Of a stretch of DNA of 32,407 bases, positions 6,675 through 13,151 are shown piece after piece. Origin of the DNA: JBEKEX01 sp050013615 (lineage in GTDB: Bacteria; Chloroflexota; Anaerolineae; Anaerolineales; Anaerolineaceae); NCBI GenBank assembly GCA_050013615.1, contig JBEKEX010000006.1:1-32407 (forward strand), written 5' to 3'. The translations under genes were made by a program, and so were the position numbers. The notes under the pieces are model-generated. The model did no database searches. It was given only the letters and a program-made list of their open reading frames with translations, and was not told where the DNA came from. Each line of letters starts with the position of its first letter. Positions within the stretch are counted from its first letter, which is position 1.

Positions 6675-7598
6675 ATGACACTCATTTTGACAGTTAACGG
6701 ACCTGAAACAATTTGGTTGCTAGCCGATCGACGTCTTTCGGATAGGGGTCATGTAGTCAGGGATGATGCGTGTAAAGTAATTGTCCTTGAGACCACTGAT
6801 GGTTTAGCCATTCTTGGTTATTCTGGGCTTGGCGCTACTTCTCACGGAACAGAACCTTCAGCCTGGATGAGCTCAGTTCTTCGCGGAATCAATGTCCCAC
6901 TTGAACAATCTCTTGAAATTCTAGCTAATGCAATGCGAAGGCAATTACCACCGCATTTAATGCGGCTGCCAAAAGATACAATAGCTGCCCAATTTGTAGG
7001 TGTTACAGCTTTTGTTAATGGTGAAGCGAGACTTTATTCAATTGACTTAGTTTTAACTCCAGATCGAAAGAATTCATACTTTCGTTATACTCGTTACACA
7101 TCACCAAACACATATTCAAATGCAACAAGAACGCCAAGGTTTTACCTTACTGGGACAGGTGGTCTATATCTTGCCCGCGAGAAGGAAAAACTGCGCAATT
7201 TACTTAATTTGGTCAAAGCCAATGACCATGGCAAATTATCTGCCAATGTTGTTTCCGACTATCTTGCTAGTTTAAATAATGATGTTTATTTAGGTATTAA
7301 GGATAATTCTGTTGGCCCGAATTGCATAGTTGTTTGGCGACACAGTAAAGAAGGCTTTCATAAAGGTGGAGGAGCTCACCAATGCTATATCGGAGTAAAC
7401 CGAGATCCTCGAATGTCATTCATTCCTATTATTTCTGGTGGAATGGATATGAAGGCTATCGGTGAATTGATGATGCCATCTTTACTAGAAATGTCTGAAA
7501 AGCTTCAACGGGGAGAACCATTCACGGGTATTGACGATACTGATCTAAATGCAAAATTAGCGAAATTACCAATTCAACCTAATGAGGATTTACACTAG
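6675..7598 (+). CDS. Proteasome-like Ntn-hydrolase (putative threonine peptidase)
   Basis: A 307-residue protein in AT-rich DNA just after tRNA-Asn. I do not recognise a named family, but the N-terminus fits a proteasome beta-type active site. If Met1 is removed, Thr2 becomes Thr1, and Asp18, Arg20, Lys34 and Gly48 fall at 17, 19, 33 and 47, the spacing of the catalytic Thr1, Asp17, Lys33 and Gly47 of proteasome beta subunits and HslV. LLADRRLS matches the LAADxRxS strand, and LAILGYSGLG matches the strand with Gly47. No propeptide is encoded. At 307 residues it is longer than a usual beta subunit (about 200-240); the C-terminal 90 or so are unassigned. Partners are not in the window. Alternative: another self-contained Ntn amidase. 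No convincing Shine-Dalgarno sequence is seen (GAAAG only). Confidence 0.68.
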   Translation: MTLILTVNGPETIWLLADRRLSDRGHVVRDDACKVIVLETTDGLAILGYSGLGATSHGTEPSAWMSSVLRGINVPLEQSLEILANAMRRQLPPHLMRLPKDTIAAQFVGVTAFVNGEARLYSIDLVLTPDRKNSYFRYTRYTSPNTYSNATRTPRFYLTGTGGLYLAREKEKLRNLLNLVKANDHGKLSANVVSDYLASLNNDVYLGIKDNSVGPNCIVVWRHSKEGFHKGGGAHQCYIGVNRDPRMSFIPIISGGMDMKAIGELMMPSLLEMSEKLQRGEPFTGIDDTDLNAKLAKLPIQPNEDLH

Positions 7599-7616
7599 AA
7601 TATTTTTATTACCTGT

Positions 7617-7757
7617 TTATTCTTTAAACATCGAATCTATTTTGCTCTTTTTTATTTCATCATCCATATTTGAATAAAACTGATCGGTGATACCAGTAGT
7701 AGAGTGCATCACGTTTTGACTGATTGCTTTATAGTCCTCTTGAGTTTTTGAATGCGC
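7617..7757 (-). pseudogene. C-terminal remnant of a tyrosine recombinase (integrase)
   Basis: On the minus strand 46 codons end at TAA (7617-7619). The stretch TQEDYKAISQNVMHSTTG followed by ITDQFYSN matches the end of phage and integron-like tyrosine recombinases: the KxxSQNLGH box, here VMH with His18, and the nucleophile Tyr28 ten residues later. The remainder is the usual charged tail. Everything upstream, including the two Arg of the active site, is missing: the frame meets a tRNA-like fragment at about 7760. It is therefore a dead integrase left by an element that used a tRNA target. Confidence 0.78.
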
Positions 7758-7759
7758 TT

Positions 7760-7790
7760 GGTCGCAGGTCCGAATCTCCCCGGGCCTACC
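7760..7790 (+). repeat. tRNA 3'-end-like fragment abutting the integrase remnant
   Basis: The bases read like variable loop, T-arm and acceptor end of a tRNA (GTCGCAGGTCCGAAT, then GGGCCTACC), but the T-stem is mismatched and no 5' half exists. A T-rich run (7797-7804) follows. Likely an old attachment-site scar of a second tRNA type, not of tRNA-Asn. Confidence 0.5.
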
Positions 7791-7832
7791 TTCCCTCTTT
7801 TTTTATATATAAAACCGTATAAGGAACTGGAA

Positions 7833-7952
7833 ATGAACCTGCGTTCGTCTAAATATGAACCCCTTGACCGGGAGGGAAAGAACTGCGTCTTGTATTCAAA
7901 CAAGAAGATGGGCGGGGTTTATAATGATGCTTATGATGAGCTTATGAATTGA
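7833..7952 (+). CDS. Small unrecognised open frame (39 aa), possibly a gene fragment
   Basis: ATG 7833 has AAGGAA at the right distance (7821-7826). The product is hydrophilic and charged, with no motif I recognise. It lies between the integrase/tRNA scar and the methyltransferase gene, so it may be the start of a truncated gene, or a leader peptide of the methyltransferase. Confidence 0.3.
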   Translation: MNLRSSKYEPLDREGKNCVLYSNKKMGGVYNDAYDELMN

Positions 7953-8049
7953 ATCTGAATAAAAAATGGAATTGTCCTCCTATGAGGAATATTTGCAATA
8001 CATCCATGAGTTGGGTACGTCACATACTCAAGTAGATACATGGAGAAAT

Positions 8050-8925
8050 ATGGGAAACACAAAAGTCAGTAGGTCTGCAGAAGGCGTAGCCGGGATGCGT
8101 GCGATCGAGATGCGCAAGCCCGAAATCGACCGGATCGTTTCCGATCCTTACGCGAGTGCCCTAGTACCCGGTGGCATCATGTTCACCATGAGCATGTGGA
8201 TCATCGAATCTGGTTTGTATGAGCGCATGGCACCCGGAGCGATCGGGTTCATCCTCGGGCGAGAGCGCTACATCGACGACTACCTCAAAGCGCGCCTCAG
8301 CGAAGGTCTTGATCAGGTTGTCGTTCTAGGCGCGGGCTTCGATACGCGCGCTTACCGCATCCCGGGGATCGAGCGCACGCGGGTGTTCGAGATCGATCAA
8401 CCTGCAACCCAATCTATCAAACTAGAGCGGTTAAAGAAGGTCATCGATCCATTGCCTGCTCACGTCACTTTCGTCCCAGCCGACCTCAATACCCAACAGC
8501 TCGATAAAGTTTTGGAGAGCAGCGGCTATAACAAACAGGGCAAGACTCTGTTCATCTGGCAAGGCGTGACCTACTTTCTTACGCCTGAAGGCATCGATGG
8601 CACACTGGCGTTTATCGCCGAACTTTCCGGGATGGACAGCACTGTGATCTTCGATTACATCTACAATGAGATTCTGCATGACACGACCCAAGGTTATGGG
8701 AAAACGCTTGCTCGGGCGGGGAAGATGAGCGGCGAGCCCTACGTATTCGGGATCGATAAGGGACAGGTCGGCCACTTCCTTGCCGAGCGCGGCTTCTGTG
8801 ACGTAATCGACATGCCCCTTGAAAATCTGAAATCGAATTATTTCACCGGACCAAACGCAGGGCGCGCAATAGACACAGGTCATATCGCAATCGCATCAGC
8901 TAAAGTGTGCAGGGCCAAGAGTTGA
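8050..8925 (+). CDS. Class I SAM-dependent methyltransferase (TIGR00027 / leucine carboxyl methyltransferase-like)
   Basis: A 291-residue protein when started at ATG 8050 (GGAGA three bases before the spacer). An in-frame ATG at 7966 would add 28 residues without a ribosome site. The segment SRSAEGVAGMRAIEM followed by DRIVSDPYASALV is the signature start of the TIGR00027 group. VVVLGAGFDTRAYRI is the SAM-binding motif I, and VFEIDQP carries the acidic residue for the ribose. Members related to PPM1 methylate carboxyl or hydroxyl groups of proteins, polyketides or lipids; the substrate here is unknown. The gene is more GC-rich than the Ntn-hydrolase gene, so the two probably arrived separately. 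It lies between a tRNA-like scar and tRNA-Asn repeat B. Confidence 0.85.
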   Translation: MGNTKVSRSAEGVAGMRAIEMRKPEIDRIVSDPYASALVPGGIMFTMSMWIIESGLYERMAPGAIGFILGRERYIDDYLKARLSEGLDQVVVLGAGFDTRAYRIPGIERTRVFEIDQPATQSIKLERLKKVIDPLPAHVTFVPADLNTQQLDKVLESSGYNKQGKTLFIWQGVTYFLTPEGIDGTLAFIAELSGMDSTVIFDYIYNEILHDTTQGYGKTLARAGKMSGEPYVFGIDKGQVGHFLAERGFCDVIDMPLENLKSNYFTGPNAGRAIDTGHIAIASAKVCRAKS

Positions 8926-9031
8926 GCTATGCTGCCCGCTTAGCCTGGGCATTGTAACCAAACTGGATTTGAGCCTGAATACACTTGGTCATTAGCTCGA
9001 AAATATATACCAGTAGGAATTGATATCGTGT

Positions 9032-9153
9032 CCGCTAGGTTTCAGGTTTACCCCTAAGGGGGTACAGGCAGAGTCCTGGTTGCGGAGCACCCCTTTGGGG
9101 GTCGAGGAGCTTTTGACCCAAAAAAGACATGTTTTAGTTCAACATGTCTTTTT
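9032..9153 (+). repeat. tRNA-Asn 3'-half repeat B plus terminator copy
   Basis: CCGCTAGGTT (9032-9041) equals the anticodon-stem/variable-loop bases of tRNA-Asn. GAGTCCTGGT (9071-9080) and GTCGAGGAGCTTTTG (9101-9115) equal its T-arm and acceptor end plus trailer. The 9121-9153 hairpin is a copy of the tRNA terminator. Two G/C palindromes interrupt the copy: CCCCTAAGGGGG at 9051-9062 inside the T-loop and CCCCTTTGGGGG at 9090-9101 before the acceptor end. There is no 5' half, so it makes no tRNA. The hairpin can still terminate the upstream methyltransferase gene. Confidence 0.85.
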
Positions 9154-9205
9154 GTTTTGGAAATTATCCCTTTCGCAAACCCAGCAATTAGGCTAATCCT
9201 TTTTA

Positions 9206-9234
9206 TTGACTCTCTCCTTTGCATATGCAATAAT
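9206..9234 (+). promoter_or_regulatory. Sigma70-type promoter upstream of the GH10 gene
   Basis: TTGACT (9206-9211), 17 bases, then AATAAT (9229-9234): ten of twelve consensus bases. It implies a leader of about 100 bases before the GH10 start at 9342. The rest of the 8926-9341 gap holds tRNA-Asn repeat B and nothing else I can name. Confidence 0.6.
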
Positions 9235-9341
9235 CAAAACAACTTGTTTGGGGAGATGCAGTAAACAAAAAGCTGAGGAGAAAGCACAACATTATGGCAT
9301 GAGGCAAATAATGTCTATCAGATTCGATTAAGGAGTTTGAT

Positions 9342-11339
9342 ATGAAGACCAAGCCCAACTTCTGGATTCACCTTCTCGGAACGATCGTCGTAGCAAGTCT
9401 TATCCTTGCGAACTGTAGTCCGAAACCTTCGGGTGTACCCGCGCTAACGCAGCCTACTGCCTCAGCCATTCCATCCGCAATACTTTCTGCGGCAGCAACT
9501 CTTTACTCCGGGCCCGGGAACGTTGGTTATGAAACCCTGGCCCAACTCCCCAAGGGCTCACAAGTTTTTCCCGGTGGCACTTACGTGGATTTTGTTAAAG
9601 TGGATGTATCCGTTAACGGAACGGAGCTGGAGGGATACATCCAGAAGGATGCCCTGGAAGGCCCGACGGCCGGTTTACCCGAATTATCACTCCAACAAGT
9701 GCCCTGGCAACCCGTTGATGTGATGAACAATTTTCTTAATAATTCAACCACTTTCGATGGCGATCAAGTTACCATCGACAATACCAGCGACTCTTACCTG
9801 GATTCGGAAGGGCTGGGGATGCCCATGGATTCACCTTTCCGATTTACTGCCAAAATGGCCCCTCAAAACACCGATTATGGCGTAGTCAAGTTGTTGGGTA
9901 TCCCTGAGGCTGTTTCGGGAAATTGGTGGCAGGGGACCAACCGGATTGACATTGCTGTCCAGGCGGGGAAATTGATCCTGGGCATTCGGGATGGAACGAC
10001 TGATGGTGAAAATAAAACCTTCTCATTGGGTATTCCTTCAAACCAGCCTTTTACTTTTGTTTCCAACGATCCTCAAGGAAAATCAATCACCATTCTCGAC
10101 GAAAATGGAAAGAATGTCTTAACAGTTGACTTAACCAGTCTAGCAGGCGTTCATTTACCGGATGGAATATTTGCAAAGCAAATGCTTTACCTTGGGCTCA
10201 GTTCTGCGCCCCACTCCACCCTGGTGGTTTCTTCAATATTATTTGAAAAAGCCCCTTCCGGTAAAGCACAACCAGAAACGCAAACCTTGCCCACTCTGCC
10301 CGAGCTTGCCAAACAAAATGGCATAACCATGGGCACCGAGTTCTCAATATACAATATGCGCGATCCGCGAGCATGGTCCATCCTGAAACAGGATTTTGAT
10401 ATAGTCGCAATTGACGAATTTTCATCCACCAGCGTTTGGAAAGGACGTGGTGAATATGATTTTTCTTCAATAGATGCAGCCGTATCTTTCGCTTTAAACA
10501 GCGGATTAAAAATTAGAGCCTCTCATTTAATTTTTGGTGCAACTGAAAATTCTACATTCGGCATTCCTGAATGGTTGAAAAACAGTAATTATTCCAGACA
10601 GGAATATATCCAAATCCTTCAGGAATACATCACGGCGGTTGTCAGCCGTTACAAGGGGAAAGTGGCCGAGTGGAGCATTGCAAACGAGGCCATAGGACGC
10701 TCGTTTTACCCGGGCACCGATTTTTGGAATGACAAAATTGGCCCAGAATACATCGAAATTGCTTTCCGCGCGGCGCGGGCAGCGGATCCAAATGGAATTC
10801 TCATCTTTAATGGGGATAATAATGAAAGCCCACGCGATGCATCTACAACTCAAAATGTCGATAAGACATACCAAACTGTAAAAACTTTAAAAGCCAAAGG
10901 AGTGCCCATTGACGTTGTTGGGATGGAAATGCATCTGTTTACGCCTTGGAACAGTAAAATTCCCCCCCAAAAGCAAGATGTTATCGACACCATGCGCCGG
11001 TTTGGGGATTTGGGCGTCAAGGTTTACATTACTGAGATTGATGTAAACGTTCATACCTTTCCTGGTTCTCAGACAGATAAATGGAAATATCAAGCGGATC
11101 TATATAGAAATATGATGGAGGCATGCCTTGAATCTGGGGTGTGTGCCAGCTTCACAACATGGGGTATCTCCGATGGTACTTCCGCGATTACCACTAATTG
11201 TAATGGGTGCCTCAATATACCCGACGCTGCCCCGTTGATGTTTGATGCAGATTACAATCCCAAACCTGCCTACTTTGCTATCCGCGATGCGTTACAGCAG
11301 GGATTACAAACAATTCCAACGGTCACACCAACACCCTGA
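9342..11339 (+). CDS. Secreted GH10-type endo-xylanase-like lipoprotein with N-terminal SH3-like and lectin-like regions
   Basis: A 665-residue protein. Residues 1-25 form a lipoprotein-like signal ending LILANC25, an unusual lipobox with Asn before Cys. A Thr/Pro/Ala linker follows. Residues about 48-106 (ATLYSGPG...EGYIQKDAL) resemble a bacterial SH3 domain, and 125-303 a concanavalin-like beta-sandwich. The catalytic part from about 318 is GH10-like: WSIANEA (444-450) with acid/base Glu449, VGMEMH (526-531), and ITEIDV (563-568) with nucleophile Glu565. The substrate-cleft region, normally HTLVWH, is RASHLIFGA, so specificity may differ from plain xylan. Expected site: outer face of the membrane, on plant-type polysaccharide. 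RBS AAGGAG precedes ATG 9342. It lies alone between repeats B and C with its own promoter. Confidence 0.87.
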   Translation: MKTKPNFWIHLLGTIVVASLILANCSPKPSGVPALTQPTASAIPSAILSAAATLYSGPGNVGYETLAQLPKGSQVFPGGTYVDFVKVDVSVNGTELEGYIQKDALEGPTAGLPELSLQQVPWQPVDVMNNFLNNSTTFDGDQVTIDNTSDSYLDSEGLGMPMDSPFRFTAKMAPQNTDYGVVKLLGIPEAVSGNWWQGTNRIDIAVQAGKLILGIRDGTTDGENKTFSLGIPSNQPFTFVSNDPQGKSITILDENGKNVLTVDLTSLAGVHLPDGIFAKQMLYLGLSSAPHSTLVVSSILFEKAPSGKAQPETQTLPTLPELAKQNGITMGTEFSIYNMRDPRAWSILKQDFDIVAIDEFSSTSVWKGRGEYDFSSIDAAVSFALNSGLKIRASHLIFGATENSTFGIPEWLKNSNYSRQEYIQILQEYITAVVSRYKGKVAEWSIANEAIGRSFYPGTDFWNDKIGPEYIEIAFRAARAADPNGILIFNGDNNESPRDASTTQNVDKTYQTVKTLKAKGVPIDVVGMEMHLFTPWNSKIPPQKQDVIDTMRRFGDLGVKVYITEIDVNVHTFPGSQTDKWKYQADLYRNMMEACLESGVCASFTTWGISDGTSAITTNCNGCLNIPDAAPLMFDADYNPKPAYFAIRDALQQGLQTIPTVTPTP

Positions 11340-11359
11340 TCGGGATAGTATAAGGAGAA

Positions 11360-11431
11360 ATGAAAATGCAGGTCAGAAGAGCAGCACTGTGGCTGATGGT
11401 CGTGGCGGTCTCGAGAAGCATTACGGATTAA
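11360..11431 (+). CDS. Very short open frame (23 aa) with strong RBS, probably a truncated gene start
   Basis: AAGGAG (11352-11357) is placed well for ATG 11360. The product begins with basic residues then a short hydrophobic stretch (ALWLMVVAV), like the start of an exported protein that stops at once. It lies 20 bases after the GH10 stop. Either a remnant of a lost second gene of that operon or a chance frame. Confidence 0.25.
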   Translation: MKMQVRRAALWLMVVAVSRSITD

Positions 11432-11450
11432 CCCAAACAATGAACCGGCG

Positions 11451-11484
11451 AAAAAAGCACTTGAATTGTTTCAGGTGCTTTTTT
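11451..11484 (+). terminator. Rho-independent terminator after the GH10 gene
   Basis: Long stem AAAAAAGCACTTGAA paired with TTTCAGGTGCTTTTTT, loop of 3-4, ending in six T. The left arm's A-run also gives T on the other strand, so it could work in both directions. Its right part overlaps the second integrase remnant. Confidence 0.85.
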
Positions 11485-11519
11485 ATTGCTTCAAAGTCTT
11501 CCTATGTTCTTGAATGCGC
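11478..11519 (-). pseudogene. Second tyrosine-recombinase C-terminal remnant
   Basis: Fourteen minus-strand codons read AHSRT-stop-EDFEAIKK. They align with AHSKTQEDYKAISQ of the remnant at 7617-7757, at DNA level too, with the Gln codon replaced by TAG. As in the first case the frame begins right beside a tRNA-like sequence (11528-11634). It is too short to judge without the first copy; the parallel placement is the main support. Confidence 0.5.
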
Positions 11520-11527
11520 TTGCCCAA

Positions 11528-11634
11528 GGTGGACATGACCATGCCGGAGCTTATGGGGGGAGTGGTAAGGCAAACCGACTTTGATATTGAATTGCATCTC
11601 GCCGGGTTGCAGGTCTATCCCCGTCGTGTCCACC
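11528..11634 (+). repeat. Degenerate tRNA-Gln-like sequence bounded by a 12-base inverted repeat
   Basis: GGTGGACATGAC (11528-11539) and GTCGTGTCCACC (11623-11634) pair at 11 of 12 positions with one G-T. Between them are a D-arm-like GAGTGGTAAGGCA (11560-11572), an anticodon-loop-like CTTTGAT (TTG, Gln) at about 11579-11585, and a T-arm-like GGTTGCAGGTCTATCCCC (11605-11622). The anticodon stem does not pair and the spacing is too long, so I do not call a functional tRNA. Downstream, 11635-11822 is AT-rich with no gene I can support. Confidence 0.5.
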
Positions 11635-11822
11635 TAAAATGTGCGATAACACTAACTGATTGTCCTTCCTAGAATGCAAGCAAAATGTTAATAAACTTAT
11701 TATGCGTATTATTGTCAATAATGTCTATAATCATTGTATAAGTGATAAATGGTAGACGAGACTGAATGAATCTAAACTGTTTTGATTATCGAGAATGTTT
11801 TTCTCATGAGGAATAGTGCACA

Positions 11823-12242
11823 ATGAAATCTCTATTTAAGGTATTTATGGCGCTCCAGGTATTTTTTTATCGTCTTTCGGGCGGCAAGATGGGCGGAGAG
11901 ATGCGCGGGTTTAAGGTGCTCTTGCTTACTACAACAGGACGCAAGAGCGGCAAGACACGCACAACACCCCTCGGCTGTTTTGACCATAAGGACGGCTATG
12001 TTATTGTCGCTTCCAACGCCGGGCAACCCACCAATCCGGCATGGTTTCACAATCTAAAAAGCAACCCTCAGGTTACAGTGCAGGTGCTCGATAAGGTTAT
12101 CTTCGCTACCGCCGAGGTGCTATCCGGCGAAGACCGCGCCCAGGCGTGGCGCCAAGTCATCGCAACAGCGCCCCAATATGCCGATTACGAAAAGCAGACC
12201 ACACGGGAAATTCCGCTGGTACTATTGCGCCCCAACAAATAA
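11823..12242 (+). CDS. Nitroreductase/deazaflavin-dependent oxidoreductase (Ddn, DUF385-type)
   Basis: A 139-residue single-domain protein of the split beta-barrel flavin/F420-binding fold. The block LLTTTGRKSGKTRTTPLG (34-51) followed by GYVIVASNAGQPTNPAWFHNL is the signature of the F420H2-dependent quinone/nitro-reductase (Ddn) group. Family role: reduction of quinones, unsaturated lipids or nitro compounds with reduced coenzyme F420, cytoplasmic or membrane-associated. No F420-biosynthesis gene is in the window, and some relatives use other flavins, so cofactor choice is inferred. The start lacks a clear Shine-Dalgarno sequence. The YdeI-like gene follows after 37 bases. Confidence 0.88.
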   Translation: MKSLFKVFMALQVFFYRLSGGKMGGEMRGFKVLLLTTTGRKSGKTRTTPLGCFDHKDGYVIVASNAGQPTNPAWFHNLKSNPQVTVQVLDKVIFATAEVLSGEDRAQAWRQVIATAPQYADYEKQTTREIPLVLLRPNK

Positions 12243-12279
12243 ACGCACGATATCGATATCCTTTTTAGGAGAAACTAAA

Positions 12280-12870
12280 ATGACTGAAAAGAATCCCAAG
12301 GTGGATGCATTCCTGGTTAGAAATGAAAAATGGCGCGAAGAATTCACGAAATTGCGTGAGATCATCCTGGGCTGCGGATTGACCGAAGAATTGAAGTGGG
12401 GCGTCCCCACCTACACGCTTCAGGACAAGAACGTCGTCTTGATCCATGGATTCAAAGAATATTGTGCGATCCTGTTCGTCAAAGGCGCCTTGTTAAAGGA
12501 TACGCTGAAGGTCCTGATCCAACAAACGGAGAACGTGCAGGCGGCGCGCCAGATCCGCTTCACCGATGTCGATGAAATCGTCGAGCTGGAACCCGTCTTG
12601 AAAGCCTATATCCAAGAAGCCATCGAAGTGGAAAAGGCCGGTCTGAAGGTGGCACACAAAACGACCGCGGAGTATGCCGTCCCTGAAGAGTTTCAAGCCA
12701 GGCTGGATGAAGACTCTGCCTTGAAAGCTGCTTTCGAGGCTTTGACTCCGGGACGGCAAAGGGGTTATCTCTTTTATTTTTCGCAGCCCAAGCTATCCAA
12801 AACCCGGGAAGAGAGGGTCGAAAAAAGCATGCCCCAAATTCTCGCGGGCAAGGGATTGAACGATGAGTAA
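12280..12870 (+). CDS. YdeI/DUF1801-family protein
   Basis: A 196-residue protein from ATG 12280, which has AGGAG seven or eight bases upstream; a longer frame back to 12178 overlaps the oxidoreductase and has no start signal. The N-terminal part (KWREEFTKLREIILGCGLTEELKWGVPTY) is the DUF1801 region. The C-terminal part (ALTPGRQRGYLFYFSQPKLSKTREERVEKSMPQI) is the YdeI motif with a basic helix. Relatives are linked to resistance to cationic peptides and bacteriocin-type stress, but the biochemical role is not settled. It probably forms a two-gene unit with the oxidoreductase before it, ended by the hairpin at 12981-13013. Confidence 0.87.
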   Translation: MTEKNPKVDAFLVRNEKWREEFTKLREIILGCGLTEELKWGVPTYTLQDKNVVLIHGFKEYCAILFVKGALLKDTLKVLIQQTENVQAARQIRFTDVDEIVELEPVLKAYIQEAIEVEKAGLKVAHKTTAEYAVPEEFQARLDEDSALKAAFEALTPGRQRGYLFYFSQPKLSKTREERVEKSMPQILAGKGLNDE

Positions 12871-12888
12871 ATTCGGGGGTTGAAGATT

Positions 12889-13013
12889 CGCCGGCCGGGA
12901 TTTGAACCCAGAACCGCCAGGTTGCAGGTTTACCCCCTAAGGGGGTACAAGCGGGGGCATGGTCGAGGAACTGATGATTTAAAAAGACATGCTTTATAAA
13001 AGCATGTCTTTTT
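12889..13013 (+). repeat. tRNA-Asn 3'-half repeat C plus terminator copy
   Basis: AACCGCCAGGTTGCAGGTT (12912-12930) matches the anticodon loop to T-stem of tRNA-Asn with two changes. GGTCGAGGA (12961-12969) matches its acceptor end. The 12981-13013 hairpin has 15-base arms (AAAAAGACATGCTTT and its complement) and T-runs on both strands, so it can serve both the YdeI-like gene and the leftward DUF6311-like gene. The T-loop is interrupted by ACCCCCTAAGGGGGTAC at 12932-12948. Just before it, 12889-12910 reads, on the minus strand, like another tRNA T-arm (GGGTTCAAATCCC). Confidence 0.83.
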
Positions 13014-13151
13014 TTGACTCATTACAATTATAGTGATCCTATTTTAAATGGCATAACCCGTCAAGTTGTTTTATATACTTTATTACAGCGGGAGATTATG
13101 AAAGATCACTCTTTTATAACCTGTTTGGATGTCTTTTGAAACTTTAGCGAA

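Noticed and set aside
7709..7903. Minus-strand 64-codon open frame
   Set aside because: It reads the integrase remnant in the wrong frame together with the tRNA-like fragment.
9032..9110. A second functional tRNA-Asn
   Set aside because: No 5' half, anticodon or D-arm, and the T-loop is interrupted by a palindrome.
11528..11634. A functional tRNA-Gln
   Set aside because: The anticodon stem does not pair and the total length and arm spacing do not fit a cloverleaf.
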